A stretch of DNA of 64,000 nucleotides from Cryptobacteroides sp934698975 (GTDB lineage Bacteria; Bacteroidota; Bacteroidia; Bacteroidales; UBA932), in NCBI GenBank assembly GCA_934698975.1, contig CAKUVR010000014.1, positions 1-64,000 on the forward strand. The letters run 5' to 3'. The position numbers and the translations under genes are program-made. Under the pieces are notes generated by a model. The model searched no databases. It saw only the letters and a program-made list of their open reading frames with translations, and was not told the origin of the DNA. Within the stretch, counting starts at the first letter, position 1. Each line of letters begins with the position of its first letter. Shown here piece by piece: positions 8,088 through 17,836 of the stretch.

Positions 8088-9434
8088 ATGAGTCTATATT
8101 CATTCTATAGGATCTCGAAGCCTTCGGAGGGCAAGGTCGCTCCGGAAAGGGTGGAAGGGGAGTACAAGCGTCTGCGGAGCCGCACGTTCTGGGGTGTGAC
8201 CGGGGCTTACGCTCTCTACTACGTCTGCCGGATGGCGATGAGCGTGGTTAAGCAGCCGTTGATCGACGGAGAGATATTCACCGCCGCACAGCTTGGAATC
8301 ATCGGTTCGGCGTTTTATTTCGTCTATGCTTTCGGCAAGTTCGCCAACGGGTTCATCGCGGACTATTGCAACGTGCGCCGCTTTATGGCCACCGGACTTC
8401 TGATCTCAACCGTGGTCAATCTTCTGATGGGAGTCCTCGGACTGCTCCAAGGTTGGGCTGGCACTTCCACGATGCTGCTGTTCATAGTGTTCGCTGTCTT
8501 CTGGGGAGTCAACGGTTTCTGTCAGTCGATGGGCGCTCCTCCTGGGGTCATAAGTCTATCCCGATGGTTTCCGCTTGAACGCAGAGGAACATATTACAGC
8601 ATCTTCAGTGCTACGCCTTATTTGGGTAAATCATTGTCAGTGTTCGCTTTAGGGCTGATTGTCGGCTGGGCGGGATGGGAATATGGCTTCATATTCTCCG
8701 CTGTGGCCGGAGTGCTCGGCTCGGTGATAGTCCTGCTGATGGTCTCTGACACACCGGAAAGCCGCGGCCTTCCTTCGGTGCAGACATTGACCGGAGAGAA
8801 ACCTCAGAAAACGGACTCTATGCCGATCAAGGAACTCCAGAAAATGGTGGTCCGTCATCCGGGAATATGGATAATCGCCCTTTCGAGCGCCTTCGTGTAC
8901 ATCACCCAGCACGCCGTCAGCGAGTGGGGAGTGCTTTTCCTCCAGAAAGGCAAAGGCTTTTCCCTAGCCGGAGCCACTCAGATCATAGCGTTCTCGGAGG
9001 CTTTCGGAATAGCAGGAACCGTGCTGGCCGGATGGCTTTCCGACAGGGTTTTTAAAGGGAACCGCTTCATTCCCGTGCTGATCTCCGGACTGCTTTGCCT
9101 GCTGTCGCTCGGAGCATTCCTTTTCACTGGTGGAGGATATTCATTGAACATCATATACGTGTCGGTGTTCAGTCTGGCGATTGGTGTGGTCTATTGCACG
9201 GTTGCCGGCCTGATGGCTCTTGACATCGTGCCTCGCAAGGCCACCGGAGCCGCTCTCGGGATGGTAGGTCTGGCAAGTTATGCCGCTGCAGGTGTACAAA
9301 ACATCGTCAGCGGCATCATGATAGGGGAGAACGAGTTCGATTTCGCCCCCGTTTCCGTGTTCTGGATTGTGGCCTGCCTCTTAAGTTTCCTTATTCCGGT
9401 TCTTTCGTGGAGGTCACTTCGACAGGCTCAGTGA
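8088..9434 (+). CDS. MFS transporter, organophosphate:phosphate antiporter type (UhpC/GlpT-like)
   Basis: 448-residue inner-membrane carrier with 12 predicted helices. TYYSIFSATPYLGKSLSVF and the N-terminal RTFWGVTGAYALYYVCRMAM block match the organophosphate:Pi antiporter (OPA) family, which includes GlpT, UhpT and the sensor-like UhpC. It probably exchanges a sugar or glycerol phosphate for phosphate. A second OPA carrier lies 1.6 kb downstream, with a CoA-transferase gene between on the opposite strand. The last residues (RSLRQAQ) and the stop codon are encoded by a copy of the dispersed palindrome (9412-9436), so the natural C-terminus has been replaced or extended. Confidence 0.85.
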   Translation: MSLYSFYRISKPSEGKVAPERVEGEYKRLRSRTFWGVTGAYALYYVCRMAMSVVKQPLIDGEIFTAAQLGIIGSAFYFVYAFGKFANGFIADYCNVRRFMATGLLISTVVNLLMGVLGLLQGWAGTSTMLLFIVFAVFWGVNGFCQSMGAPPGVISLSRWFPLERRGTYYSIFSATPYLGKSLSVFALGLIVGWAGWEYGFIFSAVAGVLGSVIVLLMVSDTPESRGLPSVQTLTGEKPQKTDSMPIKELQKMVVRHPGIWIIALSSAFVYITQHAVSEWGVLFLQKGKGFSLAGATQIIAFSEAFGIAGTVLAGWLSDRVFKGNRFIPVLISGLLCLLSLGAFLFTGGGYSLNIIYVSVFSLAIGVVYCTVAGLMALDIVPRKATGAALGMVGLASYAAAGVQNIVSGIMIGENEFDFAPVSVFWIVACLLSFLIPVLSWRSLRQAQ

Positions 9435-9436
9435 CC
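9412..9436. repeat. Dispersed palindrome, copy C, forming a gene's stop codon
   Basis: GGTCACT, loop TCGACAGGCTC, AGTGACC. The TGA at 9432-9434 inside the right arm ends the transporter frame. The convergent CoA-transferase gene ends at 9440, so the hairpin sits exactly between two convergent genes. It could act as a bidirectional terminator, although no T-tract follows. Confidence 0.9.
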
Positions 9437-9439
9437 TGA

Positions 9440-10741
9440 TCAGATCTTCACCACGTGCCAATGCGGCCCGAATCTCTCGAATGAAGCCTTGTCAAGCATC
9501 TCGCGGTCGTCCGGATGCGCGATGCTGATGAGGAGCTTGGCACGCTCCTGGAGCGACTTGCCGTACAGATTCACGGCACCATATTCAGTGACAATCCAAT
9601 GAGCGTCAGCGCGCGGGGTGACAACTCCTGCTCCTGGGTTCAGGAAAGGGACAATCTTCGCCTTCCCCTTGTTGGTGCGTGAAGCGAACGCCGTCATCGA
9701 CACTCCACCCTCTGACATCGAGGCTCCCTTCACGAAATCCAGCTGGCCACCGGTGCCTGAGAATATCCTCGTCCCGATCGAGTCGGCGCAGATCTGCCCG
9801 GTCAAATCGACCTCCGTGGCGGAGTTGATCGCCATCATGCAAGGGTTCTGACTGATGATCCAAGGGTCGTTGACGTACTTGATGTCCTTCATCAGCACGT
9901 CCGGATTATGATTGATGAATGAATATACTTCCTGAGAGCCCAGCAGGAACGACGCCACGATCTTACCCTTGTCGATTTTCTTGTTGGCACCGTTCACGAC
10001 ACCTTTCTTGATAAGGCCGAGAACCCCGTCCGCAAACATCTCAGTGTGTACGCCAAGGTTTTTGTGGTCAACGAGTTGTGCCGCTAGCGCATTAGGCAGT
10101 GCCCCGATTCCCATCTGGATGCAAGCCCCGTCCGGCACGAGCTCAGCGCAGTTCTTTCCGATCAGCACCTCAGTCGGAGTCGGCTCAGCGAAATCCTTGG
10201 AAACCAAAGGAGTGTCATCCTTGACAAGGTAGTCGAAAACATCCAGCGAAACCAAATCCCCATAGGCAAAAGGCACATGAGGGTTCACCACAGCAATCTT
10301 CACCCTTGCTGTCTCGATGGCAGCCAAAGAGCAGTCAACGGATGTTCCAAGCGACACCATTCCGTTATCGTCCGGAAGCGACACCTGAACCAAGGCGGCA
10401 CCAAGTTTGATCGCTCCACTGCGGTAAAGTTTCTGAGACTCGCCAAGATGCACCGGCACATAGTCAGCGTACCCAGAATTCACGTTAGGGCGCACATTCG
10501 GGCCGATAAAGAACCCCTGCTCAAAGAAGATTCCTGAATATTTTGGATCTGAATATGGAGCCGGCCCTTCGGTGTGGAAGTGGTGGAAATGCAGATCCTC
10601 GACCTCTCCGGCATCTGCCCTGCGCACAAGAGCGTCAATCAAAATGTGCGGTACACTCGCCACACTGCTTAAATGAATATTATCGCCTGACTTTATGGCC
10701 TTGACCGCATCGTCAGCGGAAACGTAGTTGTATTCTTTCAT
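9440..10741 (-). CDS. Acetyl-CoA hydrolase/transferase family protein (4-hydroxybutyrate CoA-transferase-like)
   Basis: 433-residue cytoplasmic CoA-transferase of family I. It has GIGALPNALAAQL followed by HTEMFADG, where Glu234 corresponds to the glutamate that forms the glutamyl-CoA thioester, and the C-terminal signature FSGTGGQLDF. Closest in layout to 4-hydroxybutyrate or acetate/butyrate CoA-transferases (Cat1/Cat2/AbfT type), moving CoA between acetyl-CoA and a short carboxylic acid. The exact acceptor cannot be read. It is convergent with the OPA transporter and divergent from glpT, and has its own well-formed promoter at 10871-10901. Confidence 0.88.
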   Translation of the reverse strand: MKEYNYVSADDAVKAIKSGDNIHLSSVASVPHILIDALVRRADAGEVEDLHFHHFHTEGPAPYSDPKYSGIFFEQGFFIGPNVRPNVNSGYADYVPVHLGESQKLYRSGAIKLGAALVQVSLPDDNGMVSLGTSVDCSLAAIETARVKIAVVNPHVPFAYGDLVSLDVFDYLVKDDTPLVSKDFAEPTPTEVLIGKNCAELVPDGACIQMGIGALPNALAAQLVDHKNLGVHTEMFADGVLGLIKKGVVNGANKKIDKGKIVASFLLGSQEVYSFINHNPDVLMKDIKYVNDPWIISQNPCMMAINSATEVDLTGQICADSIGTRIFSGTGGQLDFVKGASMSEGGVSMTAFASRTNKGKAKIVPFLNPGAGVVTPRADAHWIVTEYGAVNLYGKSLQERAKLLISIAHPDDREMLDKASFERFGPHWHVVKI

Positions 10742-10870
10742 TTTATATTCATATTGACCGGTTATCCTGATGCCGCGATTTGATAAGGCATGACAACACT
10801 ATGGATTGTCTGCTTATTTTGCGTCTGCCCAAAGAACCATTTGCTTCTTGGCTGCCGCGAAATCGCCGGG

Positions 10871-10901
10871 CAAAGATAATGCTTTTGGAACTTTATTCAA
10901 A
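10871..10901 (-). promoter_or_regulatory. Promoter of the CoA-transferase gene
   Basis: On the minus strand TTTG (10898-10901), 19 bases, then TATCTTTG (10871-10878): a full match to the Bacteroidetes sigma-ABfr consensus. It predicts a leader of about 125 bases before the ATG at 10741. Confidence 0.75.
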
Positions 10902-10946
10902 TTTCTGTCATTTGACCCTGCCCCTGTCGGGATGGCAAACAATAAT

Positions 10947-10977
10947 TTTGCTTTTATGACTAAAATGGATAAATTTG
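10947..10977 (+). promoter_or_regulatory. Promoter of the glpT-like gene
   Basis: TTTG at 10947-10950, 19 bases, TAAATTTG at 10970-10977. It places transcription start near 10983 and supports the ATG at 11016, rather than any upstream codon, as the start of the transporter. It is back to back with the CoA-transferase promoter. Confidence 0.75.
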
Positions 10978-11015
10978 TAAGATTAAAATGTTATAATATT
11001 AAAAGAAAAATATTA

Positions 11016-12416
11016 ATGTCACGTTTTCTTGACCCGCCAAAGGCGGGAAAACCCTTGGCAGAAGACAAGGTGGACAAAACCTATAAGGCAATGCGTACCA
11101 AGGTCTTTCTGGGTGCATTTTTCGGCTATGCGGCCTATTACCTTGTACGCAAAAATCTATCGCTCGCGGCTCCGGACATGATCCATGACGGAATCATTGA
11201 CGCCGGTAAGGCCGGACTTGCGATGTCTGCGGTATCCATTGCCTACGCCTTCTCCAAATTCATCATGGGAAGTGTTTCCGACAGGTCTGACGCAAGAAAA
11301 TTCCTTTGCGTCGGCCTTGTGCTCTCGGCTCTGACGATGATCCTCACCGGTGTGATTCCTTTTGGAGCGAACACAGCGGTGAACACCGCCATCATATTCA
11401 CACTCATGCTTGTGGTCGGCTGGTTGAGCGGCTTCGGATGGCCTCCTTGCGGCAGGATCATGGCGCATTGGTTCAGCCAGAACGAACGAAGCTTCAAGAT
11501 GAGCGTGTGGAATGTCTCCCACACCATCGGAAGTTTCTCGCTTGGCTTCCTCGCCATCGCCGGAGTGATGATTTTTGACGCTTGCGGCGTGGCGCAGAGC
11601 TGGAGGGGAGACTTCATATTCCCTGCTGTCGTGGCTCTTCTCATCGCAGTCTTCTGCTGGTGGGCCATCCGTGACACGCCTGAGTCTTGTGGTCTGCCTT
11701 CCGTCCAAGACTGGAGAAAGGACTGGTCCGGAATCAAGTCCAAGGGCTCCGCTGACGAGAAACTTCCGTTCAAGACCCTGTTTGTGGACTATGTGTTCAA
11801 GAACAAGCTTCTGTGGATCGTTGCCATCTCTAATGTGGCTGTCTATATGGTCCGCTACGGCATCGGTGACTGGGCTCCGACCTATCTTCAGGAAAAGTCC
11901 ATCATGACCGCCGCCGAGAGCAAGGTGGCATTCTCAGTGCACAACATAGTAGGCGCTGTCGGCACGCTTGCCTGCGGCTGGGCCACATCCAAGATATTCA
12001 AAGGCCGCTGCGCCCCTATGAACGTGATCTGCATGTTCTTCTGTCTGCTCGGTGTCCTTCTCTATTGGATGGTCGGTTCAGGAGTCATCGCTGCTTCTCC
12101 GGCCTTACAGAAGACCTTGATCTACATTGCGTTGTGCCTTATCGGCTTCTTCATCTACGGCCCTGTGGCCCTAACCGGAGTTCAAGCCCTGAACCTCGTG
12201 CCTAAGAACGCCGCCGGAACCGCAGCTGGCTTTGTAGGCCTGTTCGGTTACCTCCTCGGAGACGCTGTCTGCTCCAAGATTCTAGTCGGTAGAATCGCTG
12301 TCGGCTCCTCTTGGGACACCGCCATGCTCTCCGTAGCCGTTGGCGCCCTCATCGGAGTCTTCCTCTGCGCCCTTCTAATAAGGAGCGAAAGGAATCTGGC
12401 TAAGTCCAACGCTTAG
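11016..12416 (+). CDS. glpT: Glycerol-3-phosphate:phosphate antiporter (GlpT-like)
   Basis: 466-residue MFS carrier of the OPA family in the inner membrane. The N-terminus (KAMRTKVFLGAFFGYAAYYL, then VRKNLSLAAP) and GWPPCGRIMAHWFS match GlpT closely, better than UhpT. It takes up glycerol-3-phosphate, or a related phosphate ester, in exchange for inorganic phosphate. The start at 11016 is chosen because the promoter at 10947-10977 lies downstream of any earlier in-frame start and the upstream reading is unlike the family. It is followed after 77 bases by a secreted phosphoesterase and a SusCD pair, suggesting it imports the phosphorylated products released by them. Confidence 0.87.
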   Translation: MSRFLDPPKAGKPLAEDKVDKTYKAMRTKVFLGAFFGYAAYYLVRKNLSLAAPDMIHDGIIDAGKAGLAMSAVSIAYAFSKFIMGSVSDRSDARKFLCVGLVLSALTMILTGVIPFGANTAVNTAIIFTLMLVVGWLSGFGWPPCGRIMAHWFSQNERSFKMSVWNVSHTIGSFSLGFLAIAGVMIFDACGVAQSWRGDFIFPAVVALLIAVFCWWAIRDTPESCGLPSVQDWRKDWSGIKSKGSADEKLPFKTLFVDYVFKNKLLWIVAISNVAVYMVRYGIGDWAPTYLQEKSIMTAAESKVAFSVHNIVGAVGTLACGWATSKIFKGRCAPMNVICMFFCLLGVLLYWMVGSGVIAASPALQKTLIYIALCLIGFFIYGPVALTGVQALNLVPKNAAGTAAGFVGLFGYLLGDAVCSKILVGRIAVGSSWDTAMLSVAVGALIGVFLCALLIRSERNLAKSNA

Positions 12417-12493
12417 GTTTTGCTAAACTGTACGTTTAACGAAGAATCTGCTTTTTTTAGTTTAAAACAGTTCCAAAACTGTAATATTCAAAT
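12417..12493 (+). promoter_or_regulatory. Possible promoter/operator before the phosphoesterase-SusCD genes
   Basis: TTTA (12435-12438), 19 bases, TAGTTTAA (12458-12465) is a weak match to the Bacteroidetes promoter. It overlaps a small palindrome TAAAC-TGTAC-GTTTA (about 12424-12438), and ACAGTT...AACTGT follows at about 12467-12482. A regulated start of the locus is possible. Confidence 0.3.
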
Positions 12494-14476
12494 ATGAAAA
12501 AAAACTACTTTTGCAAATTGTTGACATCCATTCTTTTGGGTATTTTAGGGTGCGTGACTTTGGTCCAATGTGGAGGATCTGGAGGCGAGACTCCCTCAGC
12601 CGATGATTTTGATGTCAGCTTTGTCCTTCCGAGCAGGATAGAGGCTGCTCCTGAAGATCTGATTGAGTTTGTGGTGAAAGACGGCAGGGCTCCACTCCAA
12701 AGCGATGTCTTTATGATGACCGCATCTGATGGCATCTCCTTTAATTGCAATATAGAGAGCGTCTCTGCCGAGAAGTTTTCTGTCAGGTTGTTCAAGTCGG
12801 CCACTTCCGGCAGCTATCAGGTCTTCCTGAAGCGCGGACAGCGGAAAAAATCTTGCGGAAACACTGTCCTGAGCATTGTCAAGTCCATAGACTTCACCCC
12901 TGACAAGGGCACTACGGTCTGGGGCGTTGTCACTTGTGGTGATAAAGGTGTGCCGGATGTGGTTGTCTCTGACGGAGTACTTGTCACAAAGACTGACAGT
13001 AAAGGAATATACCAGCTCCCGTCAGCCAAGAAATGGAACTATGTTTTCATCTCTGTTCCAAGTGGTTATGAAGTGCCTTCCAAAGGTGTGTTGCCACAGT
13101 TCCACGCATATTTGGGAGCCGATGCGTCGAGTGTGGAAAGGCAGGACTTTGAGTTGACCTACGTCGGAGACCAAAGCAAGCACAAGATGCTGTTCCTCGG
13201 GGACATGCATCTTGCCAACAGGACCAATGACAAGGCACAGTTCGCGGTGTTTGCGAAAGATTTCAACTCTTACCGGAACAACCACAAATCCGAAAAGATC
13301 TATGCGATGACTTTGGGCGATATGACGTGGGACATCTTTTGGTATGACAGGAGCTACTCTTTCCCGCAGTATCTTGATGAGATCAACGGACAGGTAAGCG
13401 GCATCCAGATTTTCCACACGATGGGCAACCACGACAATGACTATATGCTTAAGGGAGCAATTGGCACATTCGGCGCAGACTATGACGCGTCAGCCCGATA
13501 TGTCAGGGAGATCGCCCCTACATATTATTCATTCAACATAGGCAAGGTACATTATGTTGTGCTGGATGACATTGACTGTTCTAAATATGTTGGCGACAAC
13601 AGGGATTATGTCAAGACCTTCACGTCCGAGCAGCTTGAATGGTTGGAGAAGGATTTGAGTTATGTTGACAAATCCACTCCGTTGATTCTCACGACCCACG
13701 CTCAGATATTCAGCCCTATAGCGGGAGACACCTACAAGACCGCGGTCGGCAGTGTGTCGCAGCTGTTCGATGTCTTGAAAGGCTATAAGGTGCATTTTGT
13801 AACAGGACACACACACGTGATCTATAATATAAACCCTACCGAATCCGTCAAGTTCGGTGCGGAGAATTTCTACGAGCATAACGCCGGCTCTATCTGCGGA
13901 TCATGGTGGTGGTCTGGAAATCTGACACCGGGTGTCTATCTTGGCACGGACGGTTCTCCTGCCGGCTATAGCATCTGGGACATCAATGGAACCGATTTCC
14001 AATGGAAGTTCAAGGCTACCGCTTGGGATGAGAGCTATCAGTTCAGGTCCTACGACCTTAATAAGGTCCGCTTCTCCTACGATGATGTTCCGAATATGGC
14101 TGCCAGCCTGAAGTCTGAGTTCGGAAAATATGTTGACGCATATTCAGGAACGGAAAAGAACGTGGTCCTGCTTAACATCTGGAACTGGAACTCGAATTGG
14201 AAACTGAGCGTCACGGACGAGAAAGGAAATGAACTTAAATGGACAAGGACTTCCGCTTACGATCCGGCACACATCGCCGCCCTCTCTGTCAAAAGGTTCA
14301 AAGGAGCGTCCAGCAAGCCTAACTTCATCACTGAGAGATGGCACCATTTCTTCAAGGTGACCGCGCCGGATGCCGACACGGATCTCACCATCAAGGTGAC
14401 GGACGAGTTCGGAAACGTCTACATAGAGAATATGGCCCGCCCAAAGGAGTTCAATCTGGACGATTTCAAGAAATAA
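12494..14476 (+). CDS. Surface/periplasmic calcineurin-like phosphoesterase lipoprotein
   Basis: 660 residues with a lipoprotein signal (N-terminal MKKNYFCK, then a hydrophobic stretch and TLVQC-GGSGG). An N-terminal Ig-like metallophosphoesterase-associated region is followed by the dinuclear-metal phosphoesterase core, with GDMHLANR (about 235-242), GDMTWD, GNHDND (about 311-316), a TTHAQ motif and GHTHV (about 438-442). The C-terminal domain (from about 470) resembles the calcineurin-like C-terminal domain PF16370. It probably hydrolyses phosphate mono- or diesters outside the inner membrane. It immediately precedes SusC and follows glpT, which points to phosphorylated substrates. All metal ligands expected for the fold appear present. 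Confidence 0.87.
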   Translation: MKKNYFCKLLTSILLGILGCVTLVQCGGSGGETPSADDFDVSFVLPSRIEAAPEDLIEFVVKDGRAPLQSDVFMMTASDGISFNCNIESVSAEKFSVRLFKSATSGSYQVFLKRGQRKKSCGNTVLSIVKSIDFTPDKGTTVWGVVTCGDKGVPDVVVSDGVLVTKTDSKGIYQLPSAKKWNYVFISVPSGYEVPSKGVLPQFHAYLGADASSVERQDFELTYVGDQSKHKMLFLGDMHLANRTNDKAQFAVFAKDFNSYRNNHKSEKIYAMTLGDMTWDIFWYDRSYSFPQYLDEINGQVSGIQIFHTMGNHDNDYMLKGAIGTFGADYDASARYVREIAPTYYSFNIGKVHYVVLDDIDCSKYVGDNRDYVKTFTSEQLEWLEKDLSYVDKSTPLILTTHAQIFSPIAGDTYKTAVGSVSQLFDVLKGYKVHFVTGHTHVIYNINPTESVKFGAENFYEHNAGSICGSWWWSGNLTPGVYLGTDGSPAGYSIWDINGTDFQWKFKATAWDESYQFRSYDLNKVRFSYDDVPNMAASLKSEFGKYVDAYSGTEKNVVLLNIWNWNSNWKLSVTDEKGNELKWTRTSAYDPAHIAALSVKRFKGASSKPNFITERWHHFFKVTAPDADTDLTIKVTDEFGNVYIENMARPKEFNLDDFKK

Positions 14477-14520
14477 TCAAACTTCGAGTTTTATAAACAC
14501 TAACTAAATCATCAATTCTT

Positions 14521-17500
14521 ATGAGAGTAATCAAATCAATTGCTGCCTCTCTGATTCTAGCGTTTACCTGCCTTACGGCGGCCTTCGCCCAGAACCAGAG
14601 GGAGGTGTCGGGAAAAGTTCTCGACGCTGCCCAGCAACCTCTTGTCGGAGTCGCTGTCATTGTTGAAGGAACCAACAATGGTACGATGACATCCGATGAC
14701 GGAAGCTTTTCTTTGAGGGTGCCCGCTGGGAATGTGACGCTTGAGGTCACGTCCCTTGGTTACGTTACAAGAAAAGTATCCGTTCCTTCAACCAGATCTT
14801 CCGTGTCGATTGTCCTTGAGGAGGATAATCTGACATTGAACGAGACCGTAGTTGTAGGCTATGGTACCCAGAAGAAAGTCAATTTGACTGGAGCGATCAC
14901 CACTGTGAGCCCTAAAGAACTGGAGAATAGAACTGCCCATTCGCTTACGAACATGCTTCAGGGAGCGGTGCCGGGATTGAATATCTCCACTTCCGCTGGT
15001 AACCCTGGTAGTTCAGGATCCATCAACATCAGAGGTATAACCTCCATCAACGATGCTTCTCCGATTGTGGTAATTGATGGCGCCATCGGAGACTTGAGCC
15101 GTGTGAACTCCAACGATGTCGCGAGCATATCTGTCATCAAGGATGCGGCAGCGGCGGCGATTTATGGTGCCCGCGCAGCTTACGGTGTGATTCTCATCAC
15201 GACCAAGAGCGGTGAGTCAAAGGATGGAAAGGCTACTGTCAAGTACAGCGGCAGATGGGGCTGGGAGGCTCCTACCACATCCACAGACTATGAGGATCGT
15301 GGCTACTGGTCTGTCTACACCATCGACAAATTCTGGATGGCTGATGCCGGAAAGAAATATACAACCTATACGGATGCTGATATGATGCAGCTTCTCGCCC
15401 GTGTCAACGACAAGACCGAGAACCCTGACCGTCCTTGGATTGTCGAGGATGTCCGCAACGGAAAGAAACAGTGGGTTTATTACTGCAACACCGACTGGTA
15501 TCACGAGCTTTATCGTGACGAGCATCCTGTGCAGCAGCACAGTGTCTCCATCAGCGGAGGAACCAAGGATGTCAAGTATTACCTTTCAGGTGCCTATGAC
15601 CGTCAGGAAGGTATCATCAACATCAATCCTGATGTCTATAACAAGTATAACCTCAGGTCTAAGATTGACTTCAAGATCAACAAGTACATGAGCCTGTCCA
15701 ACAACACGTCATTCTTCAGCTCGCGTTATACATTCCCTGGAGGAGATAATGTTCAGGATTCGTTCTCATACGCTTCACGTCACGCTCTTGCCGCTTTCCC
15801 TCTTACCAATCCGGACGGTTCGTACACTTACGGAACACCGATGATCTCCGGCAACTACAACATCGCCAACGGGCGTCATATCATGTTCTCCATCGGTGAC
15901 TATAACGTTGAGCGAAAGACAGACTTCTCGAATATGACGGAATTGAAGATCACCCCTATCAAACAGGTGACACTTACCGCCAACTTCACTTACAGGATCT
16001 ACCAGAACAGAAATTCCTACAGGCAGGTCAAGATGCCTTATCGCAGATATCCTGACGCAGAGATGGAGTACTACGAGACAGGAGCCGGTGAGGACCATCT
16101 GAAAGAAAGCATAGGAACCAGCCAGTACTACGCTTACAATGTCTATGCGTCTTATGATGACACATTCAATAACGCTCATCACCTGAGCGCCGTTATTGGA
16201 ACAAACATCGAGGATTGGAACAGCAAGAGTGTCGGAGCCACGGGACAGAACCTGCTTTCCGAGGATCTGTCTGATCTCAACCTTGTCGGCCCGAACAGCG
16301 ATGGAGACATCCTAACGACAGTGTCCGGTGGTTTCAATGACTACGCTCTTGTCGGTTTCTTCGGACGTGTCAATTATGACTACAAAGGCAAGTATCTCTT
16401 CGAGGCTTCCGGACGTTATGACGGAACCTCACGTTTCGCCCCTGGACACAGATGGGGTTTCTTCCCTTCTGCGTCAGCCGGTTGGAGAATCAGTGAGGAG
16501 CCATTCTTTGAGGGTGTGAAGAGCACAATGGACTATCTCAAGCTCAGGGCGTCTGTCGGAAGCATCGGCAACCAGAATGTGAAGGCCAGCAACGGTGGCT
16601 ATTACACCTACCTCAGACAGATTGAGAACAAGACATTCTCAGGGGACGACGCCTTCTCCTTCGGAGAGGGGACTACCCATCCTAAATATTCAACGATCTC
16701 GGCTCCGAATGCTTCTGACCTGACATGGGAGACGGCGGTTCAGTACAATCTTGGATTGGATGCCGCCATGTTCAATTCCCGTCTCGATTTCACGGCCGAA
16801 GCCTACATCAGAGACACAAAGGACATGCTTACCGCAGGAAAACAGCTTCCTGGCGTGTATGGCGCTTCCGTTCCAAGAATGAACGCCGCCGACCTCAGAA
16901 CTTATGGCTATGAGCTTTCTCTTGGCTGGAGGGATCAGATCCAGATTCTCGGGAAGCCTTTCAACTATAACGTAAGAGCGACATTGAGTGATTACAGGTC
17001 TTACATCACCAAGTTTGACAACAAGGATAAGATTCTGTCCAACTATTACGAAGGACAGCGCCTTGGAGACATCTGGGGCTTCGAGGTTGACGGATTGTTC
17101 AAGACAGATGAGGAGGCTCAGGAATATACCAAGAATGTCCTGGACTGCAGCATCATCAATGGCCGTATGACCGGTGGTTTCCTTGCGGGTGACCTGAAGT
17201 ATGTGGATCTTGATGGTGATGGCAAACTCACAATCGGCGACAACACCGTTGCCAAACCTGGAGATCAGAAGATCCTTGGCAACTCTCTTGCCAGTCTCCA
17301 GTATGGCTTCACATTTGGCTTCGACTGGATGGGCTTTGACTTCTCCGCATTTTTCCAGGGAACCGGTAACCACTATTGGTATCCTGCCGGAATGAATATG
17401 TCCTTCTGGGGACCGTACTCATATTCCTACGTATCATTCTTGCCGAAGAATTTCCTTGACAACTGTTGGGCAGAGGATAATCCTGACGCCTATTTCCCGA

Positions 17501-17823
17501 GGCCGCGTTCATATTCAGCGACAGGTGGTGAGCTTAGCAAGGTCAACAGCCGTTACCTTCAGAACATCCGCTATCTCAGATTGAAGAACCTGACATTTGG
17601 CTACACTGTTCCTGGTTTCATAACCAAGAAGATAGGTCTGGACAAGGTCCGTGTTTACTTCTCTGGTGAGAATCTTGCCTATTGGTCACCTTTGGCCAAG
17701 CATTCAAAGTACATTGATCCGGAGTCCGCTTTCAGAAGGAAGACCAGCTCTAATGACGCGAGGGACCACATGGCCTATCCTTGGCAGAAGACAATGATGT
17801 TCGGTATTGACATTACATTCTAA
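14521..17823 (+). CDS. SusC-like TonB-dependent outer-membrane transporter
   Basis: 1100 residues: signal peptide ending near AFAQ, a carboxypeptidase-regulatory-like domain (about 27-105), the SusC signature LNETVVVGYGTQKK (about 105-118), a plug domain (about 120-235, with IRGITSINDASPIVVIDG) and a 22-stranded barrel ending in the aromatic FGIDITF. It imports oligomers bound by its SusD partner, using TonB energy. Its length and ending look complete. It starts 44 bases after the phosphoesterase and 13 bases before susD, so the genes are probably one transcript. No N-terminal signal-transduction (STN) domain is seen, and no anti-sigma/ECF pair lies nearby. Confidence 0.95.
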   Translation: MRVIKSIAASLILAFTCLTAAFAQNQREVSGKVLDAAQQPLVGVAVIVEGTNNGTMTSDDGSFSLRVPAGNVTLEVTSLGYVTRKVSVPSTRSSVSIVLEEDNLTLNETVVVGYGTQKKVNLTGAITTVSPKELENRTAHSLTNMLQGAVPGLNISTSAGNPGSSGSINIRGITSINDASPIVVIDGAIGDLSRVNSNDVASISVIKDAAAAAIYGARAAYGVILITTKSGESKDGKATVKYSGRWGWEAPTTSTDYEDRGYWSVYTIDKFWMADAGKKYTTYTDADMMQLLARVNDKTENPDRPWIVEDVRNGKKQWVYYCNTDWYHELYRDEHPVQQHSVSISGGTKDVKYYLSGAYDRQEGIININPDVYNKYNLRSKIDFKINKYMSLSNNTSFFSSRYTFPGGDNVQDSFSYASRHALAAFPLTNPDGSYTYGTPMISGNYNIANGRHIMFSIGDYNVERKTDFSNMTELKITPIKQVTLTANFTYRIYQNRNSYRQVKMPYRRYPDAEMEYYETGAGEDHLKESIGTSQYYAYNVYASYDDTFNNAHHLSAVIGTNIEDWNSKSVGATGQNLLSEDLSDLNLVGPNSDGDILTTVSGGFNDYALVGFFGRVNYDYKGKYLFEASGRYDGTSRFAPGHRWGFFPSASAGWRISEEPFFEGVKSTMDYLKLRASVGSIGNQNVKASNGGYYTYLRQIENKTFSGDDAFSFGEGTTHPKYSTISAPNASDLTWETAVQYNLGLDAAMFNSRLDFTAEAYIRDTKDMLTAGKQLPGVYGASVPRMNAADLRTYGYELSLGWRDQIQILGKPFNYNVRATLSDYRSYITKFDNKDKILSNYYEGQRLGDIWGFEVDGLFKTDEEAQEYTKNVLDCSIINGRMTGGFLAGDLKYVDLDGDGKLTIGDNTVAKPGDQKILGNSLASLQYGFTFGFDWMGFDFSAFFQGTGNHYWYPAGMNMSFWGPYSYSYVSFLPKNFLDNCWAEDNPDAYFPRPRSYSATGGELSKVNSRYLQNIRYLRLKNLTFGYTVPGFITKKIGLDKVRVYFSGENLAYWSPLAKHSKYIDPESAFRRKTSSNDARDHMAYPWQKTMMFGIDITF

Positions 17824-17836
17824 AATCACGGCAGCA

